64,000 nucleotides of DNA, from positions 25,006,707-25,070,706 of the forward strand of contig CM075857.1 of assembly GCA_037975125.1 (NCBI GenBank), given 5' to 3'. Shown here one piece after another: positions 49,803-60,422 of the stretch. The stretch's first letter is position 1. Each line of letters starts with the position of its first letter. The notes beneath the pieces are model-generated. The model had not been told where the DNA came from. It did no database searches and worked only from the letters and a program-made list of their open reading frames with translations. The DNA comes from Latrodectus hesperus. Its lineage: Eukaryota; Arthropoda; Arachnida; Araneae; Theridiidae. Position numbers and translations under genes: made by a program.

Positions 49803-50037
49803 GGGCGCTCCGTGGCTGAGTGGTCTAAAGCATCACCGCTAATCGCTTGAGAGCGTAGAAGTGTGGGTTCGATTCCCACCGAGGCCCTGGGTGTTTTCTT
49901 CGTTATTCTTCTGTGGTTGTACATCTGTCATTGTGCTATTTGTCCTATTATCGACGAAGACTTACAAGCGGATCTCAAGAATCAAGCATACAAGTCTGAA
50001 TATATGTAATGTAATAAATAAATAAAATATATAAATA
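49803..50037 (+). mobile_element. tRNA-Ser-like-headed SINE, family S7, copy 1, with 12-bp TSD
   Basis: CAAAAACTCGTT at 49791-49802 is repeated at 50038-50049. The head reads as a tRNA with a long variable arm: box A GTGGCTGAGTGGTCTAAAG, anticodon-loop-like CCGCTAATC (GCU, as in tRNA-Ser), a perfect T-arm GTGGGTTCGATTCCCAC, and outer ends that mostly pair. The body has GTACATCTGTCATTGTGC and ends in AATAAATAAA. The copy at 58443 is nearly identical. Confidence 0.93.
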
Positions 50038-50049
50038 CAAAAACTCGTT

Positions 50050-50805
50050 TAAATGTTTGAAACAATTTTTTCTATGCGGGAAAAAACCACTTATCAATTC
50101 TTTTACATTTTTGCTTTCGAAACAAGGAAAAAAGAAAAAAAAAGAGCAGAAAATATTTCTAAAAGAATGTAAGGGGAGCATCCTTTTAATCTGCAAAAGA
50201 TTTATGCGCAGAGTAAAAGTTGTCAAAGAGTGGGAACAGTAGCCGGATCCACCCTCTGACCTCCGGACGCCCCCCTATCTCCCCCTTCTGATCAGAGGGT
50301 TAATTGAAATGACCTCCTCTGATCTCCCCCGTAAGAAATCATTTATTTTCAGCTGCCTTTATTGCGTCCATTACGCATTCGGAAGCTAGACCCTCGTTTT
50401 ATTGTGATTATCAAAGGGTTTAACTTCACAAGCCGACGGCGAAATAAAATGAAAGGGATGATTTATGAAGAAAACATTTTCTACCCCTAAAAGAAAACTT
50501 CTTCGTTATTAAATTCAGAACAAGCAACAAGCGTTTAAAAAAATTATGAAGAAAACATTTCCTAACCCCTATAAAGAAAACTCCTTATCTTTAAATTCAG
50601 AACGAGTAATAAACTTTTAAACTTAGACTTTTTATTGGAGATTTTTTTTTGCATAGACTTTTATATTACAAAGTTTATTTGTTTAGAATAGGCTTATTTA
50701 AAAATAGTAAATGTAGAGCATTGAAATTTTATCTCAGCAATAAAAAATTAAAGACGTAATTAGAAAATTTAGAAAAAACTTCATTTATTTTCTAATTTCA
50801 TGCTT
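50050..50805. other. AT-rich DNA with a GC-richer patch
   Basis: 50240-50420 is GC-richer (ACCCTCTGACCTCCGGACG, CCCCCCTATCTCCCCC) and has no usable frame; candidate conserved element. The flanks are AT-rich. Confidence 0.4.
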
Positions 50806-50816
50806 TAATTTTATGT

Positions 50817-51125
50817 TTTTTTTTCCAACGGCGGGCACTTGAGGGTTGAACCCTATGCCACAACAAGGCCAGAAACTGCTACTCATTTGTCGTTACCCAG
50901 CGGGCACCTGTGAACCAAGTCACGGAGGCGAGTAGCGTTACCCGCGCCATACCACCACAAACCCGTTTATAGGGCGGGCCACATTCATACATCATCACGG
51001 AGGAAAGGATAGAGAAACACAGAGGGAACAGAGAAAGAAAGTAACATCCATTCCCGAACCGGGATTCGAACCCAGGACCCACAGCTCAGGAGTCAGGAGC
51101 GCTAACCACTCAGTCATCGGTCGGC
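50817..51125 (-). mobile_element. tRNA-headed SINE, family S6, with 11-bp TSD
   Basis: TAATTTTATGT at 50806-50816 is repeated at 51126-51136. Minus-strand head has GACTGAGTGGTTAGCG (box A) and GGGTTCGAATCCCGGTTCGG (box B). The body is closely similar to 45208-45508, including CCCTATAAACGGGTTTGTGG and GAGTAGCAGTTTCTGGCC, and the A-rich tail is a T run on the plus strand. Confidence 0.92.
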
Positions 51126-51189
51126 TAATTTTATGTAATCTTTTATAAAAAATTTCATGAGCATATGAGAAATCAGAGAAGTTTTATAC

Positions 51190-51260
51190 ACTCTCTTTTC
51201 TACTCTCTCTCTCTCTCTCTCTACTCTACTATACCATACTATACTATACTTTCTCTAGAC
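51190..51260. repeat. (TC)n with CTATA-type simple repeat
   Basis: TCTCTCTCTCTCTC followed by several ACTATACTATACC-like pentamers. Confidence 0.85.
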
Positions 51261-51395
51261 TATACTGTGCTATGCTAGATATTCGTTTTATAATTTAAGG
51301 GTTTATCTTACGAGAACAATAGCAAAACTCTTAATTTAAAATAAAATGAAAGGTATAACTTGTCTAAAAAGAAACATTTTCTATGTATCTAGTTG

Positions 51396-51718
51396 AGCTC
51401 TAGTAACTCTGTAGCTTCACCCCGCTTCCCGTTAAGATCATCAAAGTGAAGCATCATTTGCCGCGGGCAGTGATTGGGAGGGTGACCACATTCGCCCCCA
51501 CTGGGTTGCTGGAGCTACGTGAGTTGCGGACGTGTCCATATTAACTTGAGATCTCTAAAGTCCTTCCGCTAGTGTGGCGTGGATGTGGAAAGGAGATTGC
51601 CAGCTCAGGTTCTTCGTCATCTGCAGGGATTCAAAATGATGCGGCATTTAGTCATGGGCGAGCATTCCAAACCTATTAACATAAAGTTGCAGTCTGGGCA
51701 CCGCTATGTATGTATATA
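51396..51718 (+). mobile_element. 5S-headed SINE, family S2
   Basis: GTGAAGCATCATTTGCC, GCGGGCAGTGATTGGGAG, GGGTGACCACATTC, GTTGCTGGAGCTACGTG, TCCTTCCGCTAGTGTGGC and the end CACCGCTATGTATGTATA appear in the same order as in the copy at 23321-23657. I could not define a confident TSD. Confidence 0.85.
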
Positions 51719-53110
51719 TCTTAAGTCTATATATCTATTCTTGAATTAATTTATGTAATGAATTTTCATAAAATAATGGTATTTTTGGATTTTTCAGCGA
51801 AATTTAGTGATATATAAAAATATCACTACACGAAAAATGAAAAATTTCATTATGCTTACAATTTAATATAATGAAGTAATTAAAAGGATTAAAAAACATT
51901 AAAATTAAAGTTTATTTAAATTTCTATCTGTGGTGAGTAATTTTTTTATATTTTTAATTTAAGTACTTTTCTGTGTTTATTTATATTGTTTCATACTTTA
52001 TGTATCACACTTTAATATAATAATGTCTATTTTTTTAAATTTTATATAGATCATAACTTTCAGTTTAAATTTCATTAAATACTTCAGTTATTTTTATATT
52101 AAAGATAATCTATGATTGCCTAAATATTAATTTAAATTTATTATAAAATCAAGGAAAATCAAATTATACTCGTAATTTGATACTTTCAAAAATTGACATA
52201 TTTTTATGCTGTAAATTTTAATATTATGTATGTTACAAAATATTAAATGTATGCCGAAAAGGAAAAAAAACTAGCATTTTATTTTTCAGGAACTTTTATC
52301 TCATTATTTTACCATATAATATTTTGAGTATTTCCAAACTTATGATATTTAAATTATTAAAATAATTTTTGTGGTATTTCATTTCACACACACTGCACAA
52401 ATTCTAGTCTGCTTTAATAAACTAGATTTACTTGATATTTGCTTACATTTTTTGTATAGATACTAGGAATAATTATATCTCACATAATTTTCAAGTCATA
52501 TACACAGTCTTGAAAAATTCCTCATATTCAATAATAAAAAGTTGCCATAAAGTAGTGGAATTGAATTTTTATTTAAATAAAATTTTTCTTTTTTATTTAA
52601 AAGTATTTTGTAAGGAATAGCCAATATCATATGAGCCTCATAAATTGGAAAACAGTATACGAATTTATAATATTTGAAAAAATTTAATTTGTTTATATAT
52701 TAGTGACACAAACTGGTATTATTTTTGTTAAGTATAAAAATTTTCTTGCTTAATGATTCTTAAAGCAAGAGAGATATCAATAACAATTGCTTAGTAAAAA
52801 AATCGAAGTTAAGGCTTTTTAACTTTTGACAGCCTTAGTATTCTTTTTACGTATTTGCTATTTAGATATACATATTAGGAATAATATTTATACATTATAT
52901 TACCGCAAATTATACAGCGTGATTTTTTTAATTGTATAGTTTATGTTACATTATCCAAGCCTGTGTGTGAATGGCCAATGTTCTGCAGAAGACCTTCATT
53001 ACCCATCTTTGTAAGCTGCAGATGGAGAAAAATATGCCTCGCAGATAATCAAATTAAATTCTTTGAGTTATAGATTCGGAGTCAACAGTTACTATAATTA
53101 CTCGCGTTGT
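51719..53110. other. Very AT-rich DNA, nothing recognised
   Basis: Only chance frames of up to 62 codons rich in Ile, Phe, Asn and Lys. Confidence 0.5.
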
Positions 53111-53560
53111 CGATCCTCATTTATCATTAAGATTTGTGGTCAGATCGTCCATTAAGCGTTGCAATGAATGTTCCGCTCATTGTTCCCAGCCAAAAGACCA
53201 AACACCATCGCCAAACGGCAAAAGAAACTAAATGAACAAAATGCATCACCATCTTTCCCTTATCTATTAGGACGAAAGATGAGGCTGATAAAAGGGTTGG
53301 CTGGATTTCATCTGCTTAATTGTGCTTCTCTGCTGATTGTTGCGCGTTCACTTCCTTATTGGCATTCTACCCGAATCTTTGATGATGCCAATACACCCGA
53401 AGAGTCGCCTTGGCGTGGTCCTTGTTGTATTTATTTTCCGACTAATCAAGAAATCTCCGCTGAATTGCTTTCTGCGCCAGGAGATTAGGGAAGGCTGAAG
53501 GGGGTAATTACACTGTTTGGCGAGCCTCATAATTCCCAAGCTACTCAGTTGGCGAAGAAA
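53111..53560. other. GC-richer island with a 106-codon frame, not assigned
   Basis: Plus-strand frame 53168-53488 and an overlapping minus-strand frame of 73 codons. The plus-strand peptide begins with a basic stretch (KRPNTIAKRQKKLNEQ) followed by a mildly hydrophobic segment. I find no family resemblance, so I list it as composition only. Confidence 0.4.
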
Positions 53561-54376
53561 AAAAAGCAATGATAGTTAATGAACACGATTATAAGTATCT
53601 GATGAAATCTGCTTTTTTGTCAAACGCATGTAACTTCTTATTACCCGCTGAACAAGAAAGTGAAGTTTGTATCTGTATAATCATAAATTTGACAATAACG
53701 AAGTTAATTTATGTCATAACATTGATTGCAAAGCACATCAGGTCGAACTGGGAATGAAATAATCACTTTTTTTTAATTTAACAATATATTTTTTTACAAA
53801 AATGACAGCTATATCATGTGATTTAAATAACATTAAAATTATAAAGTAGATAAAATGATGAGCAACAATTAAAATCAGATAATTTGCCTATATTGTTGAT
53901 TTAAAAATATTAAAAATTAATTTTCTGTTTTTCTACCACAGTGCTTTAGTTTGGATTTATGATAAATTGGGCCCCTTATATGATAAGCCATGATGATACC
54001 ACCTTTCATGTTGTTTAAAGAAATGAAAAATTGTTAATGTCTAACTTTATTTGACAAATTCAGCTAGTTGCAGGAAACATTTAAAATAGCATAAAAAAAT
54101 CCTGAATATTAAGTGTAAAATGAATCGCAAAATTCAAAAGCAGGAGAAAATCATTTTTAAAACAAGAAACAAAAGGCAATGGCTAGTTAACACTTTAATA
54201 CAAAATCAAAGACATTTTCCATTATCTGCCTCAACAGATCGATTCAACAAGAGGCAAAATTTCTCATCAATTTCATGTTCAATAAAATGCTTAGTTAAAC
54301 ATATTATAACTTACTAACCCCGATGGGGAAGTCCTAGGAAACACATATATATTCTTATATCTTCATTGACAGAATT
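53561..54376. other. AT-rich DNA, nothing recognised
   Basis: Only chance frames of 62-65 codons before the chimeric SINE. Confidence 0.45.
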
Positions 54377-54388
54377 ACTATTTTAACT

Positions 54389-54780
54389 GAGCTCCAGTGG
54401 CTCAGTATGTTCACGTCGCTTCTCGTAAGCTCAGCAAAGTGAAGCATCATTTGCCGCGGGCAGTGGTTGGGAGGGTGACCACGGTGTACTCTCCTTCACT
54501 GGGTTGCTGGAACTCCGTGGGTTGGGGACGTGTCCACGTTAATATGTGACGTCCAAAGTCCTTCCGCTGGTGTGGCGTGGATGTGGAGAGGAGGGTGCCA
54601 GCTCAGGTGTGGCCTCGTCACCTGAACGTGGTTCAAAATGACGAGGCACCTTTATAAGAGCAAAGTCGTACTTTCACCTTCGTGGTGCTCTGATCCAAAC
54701 GAAAGACGCTCTCTATTGACTTAATTCGCACTGCCAAATGCATAGCGAGCTTGGCTTGTCCAAGTTTCATAAGCAACAAC
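54389..54780 (+). mobile_element. Chimeric SINE: 5S-like head (S2) joined to the S1-type tail, one TSD
   Basis: ACTATTTTAACT at 54377-54388 and again at 54781-54792 bounds the whole 392-bp unit. The first 260 bases match S2 (GTGAAGCATCATTTGCC, GCGGGCAGTGGTTGGGAG, GGGTGACCACGG, TCCTTCCGCTGGTGTGG). Near 54645 the usual S2 tail is replaced by the module otherwise found on S1 (AGAGCAAAGTCGTACTTTC, ACGAAAGACGCTCTC, AGCGAGCTTGGCTTGTCC), ending CATAAGCAACAAC. Because one TSD encloses both parts, they were inserted together. Confidence 0.9.
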
Positions 54781-54954
54781 ACTATTTTAACTAAAGGAAT
54801 TTTTTCTATAGTGACTGTTGTTGTTGCACCAGCATTCATCCCTGTACCTAGGCTTGAGGTGGGCTCTACCAATTAGATAGAAGCAGCCGGATGGAGTCTT
54901 CGTGATTTTGAAGCAAGGATCAAGCAGAAGATACTTTAATACTGTCACCCCCAT

Positions 54955-55012
54955 AGGTATCATTTCACTTGGAGGACATTGCGATCTTGCCCAGATTTAA
55001 TGTGCCCCACTC
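54955..55012 (-). mobile_element. S5 SINE fragment
   Basis: Plus-strand GGTATCATTTCACTTGGAGG and CATTGCGATCTTGCCCAG align with the S5 interior at 31700-31740. Head and remaining body are missing or unrecognisable. Confidence 0.6.
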
Positions 55013-55059
55013 TATAGTGATTGTATTAGTTCATACCATTTCAAATTTAAGCACCGAAG

Positions 55060-55360
55060 GAAAACAAAATTCAGTGGTACGCTTGCCCGTATGGTGGCCA
55101 AGGCCTATAGAGTGCGTATATGTTTTCGTGACCCAGGGACCTAAAATAAGAATCATCTGTTTAGATTAGATGGTCTCAGCTTAATGTAAAATCCACAGTC
55201 TTTAGTTCTCAAGCATGCTTGGTACTTATTTTTTTATCAACCCACTGAAGATATGAAAGGCTGGGTCGATTTTGCCCCGCCCAAGTACTGAGAGGATTGA
55301 ACCTCCGACCTGTGCCTTGGGAACACGAAGTGCTACCACTAAACCACCGGGCTTCAGATT
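55060..55360 (-). mobile_element. tRNA-headed SINE, family S4
   Basis: Minus strand: GGTGGTTTAGTGGTAGCACT (box A region), CGGAGGTTCAATCCTC (box B), then ACCAAGCATGCTTGAG and GGCCTTGGCCACC. Same order as 18681-18945. Confidence 0.8.
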
Positions 55361-55476
55361 CGATCCCTGTCACTGTTGAATAAACGGAAAGATATTCTAC
55401 ATCCAGGATTTTCGGGATAGGTGTTTCCCGACTTCCTCCACTGCAATACGTAAAGATAGCCAACTATCTATGAAAG

Positions 55477-55503
55477 TTTTTTTTTTTTTTTTTTTTTTTT
55501 TTT
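55477..55503. repeat. Poly-T tract, about 27 bases
   Basis: A pure T run. It may be the oligo-A tail of a minus-strand retroposon, but no body is recognised next to it. Confidence 0.9.
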
Positions 55504-56801
55504 CCCAAATGAAAGCAAAATTACATTTAATGACTGCCTGAAAATCATTTATCATGAATTCAATCAAGGAAATATTAATTTCTATTTTATGATCTCGTAA
55601 CCTCTTTTGTTTTGGAAGGAAAAGTCATTAAGTGGTCATGAAACTAATTGATTCTCGTATTTTTCCTACATACGATTGATGGATATTTTTCTCTTTTAAT
55701 TACATCAAAATCTACATGGTTATAAACGCGCGCGTACATGCTATGAAAATTATCTTTCAATTTCTTACTGCTATCCAATTAAATTTTTCAATGTAATAGA
55801 TGCTAAAAATTTTCTTAAAAAATAATTTTTCTGTAATAAAGTAAGATGTAATGGTTGTTGTTTAACATAGAACCGTTATTTCGTAAGAAATAAGCTTTCC
55901 TTAACAAATCATTTATTAAAAAGTGATGTATACAGATATAATTAATTAATCATAGATATAATTATTTACGTAATATTTTCTACATTTAATCTATTCCACA
56001 TTGCACTTTATAAAAAAAAAATCAAAAAAAGTCTCAAAACAAAAAAAAAAGAAAAGAAAACAACTTTGATAATTTTGTCACTGTCGAGGACATTGAGACG
56101 GTACATTAAAAGGGATTTAAATATTTATCAAGTGAGTTCCTACTAAATACATCTTCCATCACATAATAATACATACAACTAATGCCACATAACATTTATT
56201 TTAAGCTACAAAGTTTGAATAAATGTCTACTGTATGTCGAAATGGATTAAACATATTTTCTAAACTTTGAAAACGCATTCAATGACGACAGTTAACTTGA
56301 TAGCTTCGATTCCGAATAATAACAAATTTTATCGCGTCATTATCATTTTTTTCCTTATCTTGTTAATATTCAATTCAGTCAGAATTTTCTGTGAGTAACG
56401 AAGTTTATAATATTCTATAACTGGATTTATTTTAAAATGTTATTTCATGCCATATCAAAAAAATTGAATATCAAGCTATTTTTGAGCACTTTTAAGACTG
56501 TTGACGGGAAAATAATTCAACACAGTCTGTGTGATAAAAAATTTAATGAAAGAGCGAGAATTTTGCAAAATTTAAGGCCAGTTTTTTTCCCAGATTTATT
56601 GATCTCGTGATAAATAATTAAGTGAAGGTTGCTCCATGATTTAAAACAAAATTTGGGCCCATGCAAAATAAACATTTTTGATCATCGTTTGGTAGAAATT
56701 AAGTTCAAGAAAATTTGATTTTATAATCAACTAAATGGATTTTTTCTTTGGAAATTTATTTTATTTCGTTTAAAAATGAAGATAATTGTTTGTCAAACAA
56801 A
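55504..56801. other. AT-rich DNA, nothing recognised
   Basis: Poly-A patches (56010-56065) and no credible frame or repeat. Confidence 0.5.
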
Positions 56802-56803
56802 TA

Positions 56804-57695
56804 TTAGGTTGGTGCGTATGAAATGTCGGATTCTTAAGTGATTGTATAAAACTGCATATCTTTCTTCAAAAGCTGTTTATTCAATCAAAGTATGCTCCAT
56901 TCGCTTCAATACACTTCTCCCAACGAGATTTTAAAGCGTAGATGCCTGTCTTAAAAAATTTTGGTCTTTAGAATTAATAAACTCTGATATCGAGTTTTTT
57001 AGACTGTCTTCATTTTCATAGTGTTTGCCCCTTAAAAACAGCTCTAAATGCTTGAAAAAATGAAAATCGGTCGGCGAGAGATCCGGTGAATAGGGTGGAT
57101 GCTGCAATGATGAGCATACGTTTAACCGATCCAGCTTATTTCGCTCTGTCAGTGCGTGCAGTACCCACTTGTCCATCTTCTTAACCTTGCCAATCTCAGA
57201 AAAGTGTCTCAATATCGTTGTATGGTCAACTTTCATCCTGATAGCAAGTTCCCTCGTGGATACGGCTGGATCCGCTTCCACTAGAGCCTTCAGGTCATCA
57301 TTCTTCACAGACGTTTTGGGTCTTCCGCGCGGCTCATTTTGCAGTGAAAAATCGCCAGTCCGAAATTTTTCGAACCAACGCTGCACTTTCCGATCGTTAA
57401 CCGTATTCTCCCCAAACGCTTGGTTTATGTTGCGTGCAGCTTTTGCAGCACTATTACCAAGTTTGTACTCATAAAAGAAAATGACGCGAATGTCGGCAGA
57501 ATTCATATCGGCAATAAACTCAAAAGAAATAAAAAAGGGAAGACCTTCGAGAAAACCTATTTTGCTGAAATGAGTCTCTGGCAATGGACAATACGAGTAT
57601 GAATGAGGTTATGCCAAATACAAAAGTATAACGAAAACAGGGAGGAAAACGTCCGCATGTAAAGAGAATCCGACATTTCATACGCACCAACCTAT
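56804..57695 (-). mobile_element. Mini-mariner, 892 bp, internally deleted, copy 2
   Basis: Same terminal inverted repeats (TTAGGTTGGTGCGTATGAAA) and same internal deletion junction as copy 1, in the opposite orientation. TA flanks both ends (56802-56803, 57696-57697). The outermost base at the 57695 end is changed (ATAGG instead of TTAGG). Overall near-identical to copy 1. Confidence 0.96.
56881..57506 (-). pseudogene. Internally deleted mariner transposase, frameshifted copy
   Basis: Starts with the same MNSADIRVIF as copy 1 and carries the same jump from NVCSSLQ to HPPYSPDL. Only a handful of amino-acid changes distinguish the copies (for example LYEYK to FYEYK and WVPHAL to WVLHAL). A run of seven T in copy 1 is six T here, which shifts the frame after DQNF and ends it early at about 56931. 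The original terminus can be followed in another frame to 56881. Copy 2 therefore cannot make the complete 208-residue product. Confidence 0.93.
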
Positions 57696-57697
57696 TA

Positions 57698-58432
57698 GTT
57701 TGCGGCAATTATAATAAATAATTTTACCACCATTCGTAAAAGTGATCAGCCAATTCCGAAGAAAGTGTCTGAAAATATGTCTGCATCTTTTTCTTTATTT
57801 TCTATCAATTTGGTTTTTAATTGTGATAATGATTGTTTATATTTTGTAAAATTCTAAGTTTGTTTTAACGTATAAAAGCATGAATTTAGAGTTTTAAATA
57901 TAATAATTAATACTTCAGTTATAAGCCATCTGTTAATGCTTTCTATCTCTTCATTTTGTTAGAGACTTTCGAAGAGTTATGGTTTTCATATAACATATAA
58001 ATTAAATTTTGTTTAACTAAACATGTTTAAATATTGTTTACCACTTTCGAGAGTCAGTTAAAGCATTATAAAAAAGAACATAAGTCCTATTACTTTTACG
58101 AATCTGCTAAAAGTACAGTATTTCCCAAATTCATGGATAATTTCATTTATAAATTATGTTCTTTTCTTATCTAAGAGAGCGAAATTTAAATTTCATTTTC
58201 TGTTTAATTGGGGTACCTCGTAACTTTTTTACTGCAATCTTGAACATCATTAAGTTGATATGCTTGATGTGTGTGTTAAGCTTCTCTCCATTTTTCCTCT
58301 TGAATATTCTACAGTTAGATGTTATTAATTATTTTAAACAATTCACTGTATCTGGCAACGCAGTTTAATTTTACTTTTAGAATGGTTATATTTTGCGTCT
58401 GGCAACAAAACAATTTTCTAAATACGAAAATA
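57698..58432. other. AT-rich DNA, nothing recognised
   Basis: A 70-codon frame (58156-58368) is hydrophobic and AT-driven, and I do not call it. Confidence 0.45.
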
Positions 58433-58442
58433 AAAATTCTAA

Positions 58443-58679
58443 GGGCGCTCCGTGGCTGAGTGGTCTAAAGCATCACCGCTAATCGCTTGAGAGCGTAGGA
58501 GTGTGGGTTCGATTCCCACCATGGCCCTGGGTGTTTTCTTCGTTATTCTTCTGTGGTTGTACATCTGTCATTGTGCTATTTGTCCTAAAATCGACGAAGA
58601 CTTACAAGCGGATCTCAAGAATCAAGCATACAAGTCTGAATATATGTAATGTAATAAAATAAAAAAAATAAATAAAAAT
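58443..58679 (+). mobile_element. tRNA-Ser-like-headed SINE, family S7, copy 2, with TSD
   Basis: AAAATTCTAA at 58433-58442 is repeated at 58680-58689. It matches copy 1 (49803) almost base for base. The differences I see before the A-rich tail are GTAGGAG for GTAGAAG, CCACCATGG for CCACCGAGG, and CCTAAAATCG for CCTATTATCG. Confidence 0.92.
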
Positions 58680-58689
58680 AAAATTCTAA

Positions 58690-60378
58690 TGTGTTTAGTT
58701 AGACGATTGTTGTAAAAGTTCCAAAATGGTGTTCTAAATTTTTGACGAGTTTGAAAAAACCTCAATCTTACTCAATGCGAGCTATAAGCCTACGAGCATA
58801 AAACTCCAAAACTGTTTCTGTCATATTACTACTACTAATTAAAATTCTAAATTCGAATTTTAGAAAAACCAGAAACTTGAGTTTTATTATTTTCATTGTG
58901 TTCTAGGGTAATTGATTTTTTAATCCTCTGATTCATATTTTGAGTTATTTTGAGGTTTTTTTTCAAGTTATGTTGCGTCCGTAACAGGACTTGGAATATT
59001 GAGTTCATTGATCTTGAGCAGAATCTAAGTGCAAATGGAATTGCTCAAGCAAGTAGAACACAGCATCGTCAGTTATTTTCGCAGTCGCGCAGTGAATTTG
59101 AAAAGTCTGAAACTAACTTATATAGATTATGGTAAAATCCTAGTATACGTAACACATTTGGTGCGATTTTCAAGAATGTCGCTAAGGGCGTAATTAGAGC
59201 TGATGCTTATTGCGAAATTTTTCCAAGGAGGAAATGATGTTTTCACGAATATCGCCTTTTGCAAAAAAGAAAATGTAAAAAATGGTAATCTCAAAATGTC
59301 AAGTAGTATATAAAAATGTCATGGAAAAAAATCATAAATCATAAATGCAAAAATGTTAAAAACTAATATGGCAAATGCAAAATGGCTAACGAAGCAATAA
59401 CCCTCTGAATCTTGCCAAATGTTACCAATACAGATCATAAAATTTACCTAACAAAAGTCGCCAAGTCTACCATGTTGTATATACTATGATAAGCTTATAT
59501 AATGAGTAGAAATTATAGAATACATAACAGATCCCGGGCTGTTGAATTTGAGAATTAGGAAAATTTATCAGTTAGCGTGAGGCAGAAAGTGTTTCTGTGT
59601 GTTATTCGGTAACTCAGTCAAATTCGTTATTGTAATATCCTAAAATTATACTATATAAAAAAATTGACTTGGTTTCTAGTGTTGATTTAAGAAAATAGAC
59701 AGGGACATGCATTAAGATGACCTTGATTAATTTTCTCATCTCGGTTAAGTGATGTAAAAGGTTTCCTGTGCTGAGAAATTAGTAGTTTCACTGCTGTTGG
59801 AGAAAGTTATTCAAAATCTTTGAGATATGGTAAATAATTGTTAATTTATCTGTAATGTAAGAGATTCACTATCTATTATTTTGAAGAAGAAAACAAGAAG
59901 AAGCTGGAAAAACATCTACAAGAAAATTGCATCAGCAGCTAGATTCGAATCTAGAGTTGTTGGAAATAACAAGAAAAAAGTATGGGGCTATGTTATTTTC
60001 TCTTGTCGAGTCATGCATGCCTGATATCGAACTGTTTTAAAACGGTCTACAAACTTTATTCTTCCAGAAGTGGAAGGTACAGAAGTTGTCACCAAAATTA
60101 ATCTGGATTCTTTATTATGTTTTTTGGCGAGTGAAGTGGAAGAGAAGGAAGAGTCGATACTGTTTTTCAGTCTTTTGTTAAAAATATACAGGATTGTGTA
60201 AAATTAGCTTTCTGACTGTAAATTAACAGTTCCTGAAACCCAAATTTCCTAAATCCTTAAAACATCATCAACATATAAGTTGTTTGCAACACCACAAGAC
60301 TAGAAATAGCCTTTTTTATATAAACCAACACCATACTTGCAATGTGATCAAGGAAAAAGCTGAACTGTGAAAGACAAA
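58690..60378. other. AT-rich DNA, nothing recognised
   Basis: Only chance frames (61 codons at 58950-59135). No tRNA-like boxes or tandem repeats noticed. Confidence 0.45.
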
Positions 60379-60413
60379 CTCGCCACTGCAGAAAGACAAA
60401 CTGCAGTGGCGAG
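60379..60413. repeat. Perfect 13-base hairpin beside the Tc1 end
   Basis: CTCGCCACTGCAG (60379-60391) and its exact complement (60401-60413) are separated by nine bases. AAAGACAAA, or most of it, precedes the left arm and fills the loop. The hairpin ends nine bases before the left boundary of the Tc1 element. Confidence 0.95.
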
Positions 60414-60422
60414 ATCTAGTTA

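Noticed and set aside
49803..49890. A possible functional tRNA-Ser gene
   Set aside because: Although the T-arm and anticodon loop look good, the acceptor stem is imperfect, the sequence continues into a SINE body with an A-rich tail and TSD, and a near-identical retroposed copy exists at 58443.
57169..57474. A 101-codon plus-strand frame and others antisense to the mini-mariners (also 46285-46689)
   Set aside because: These are antisense shadows of the mariner transposase frame.
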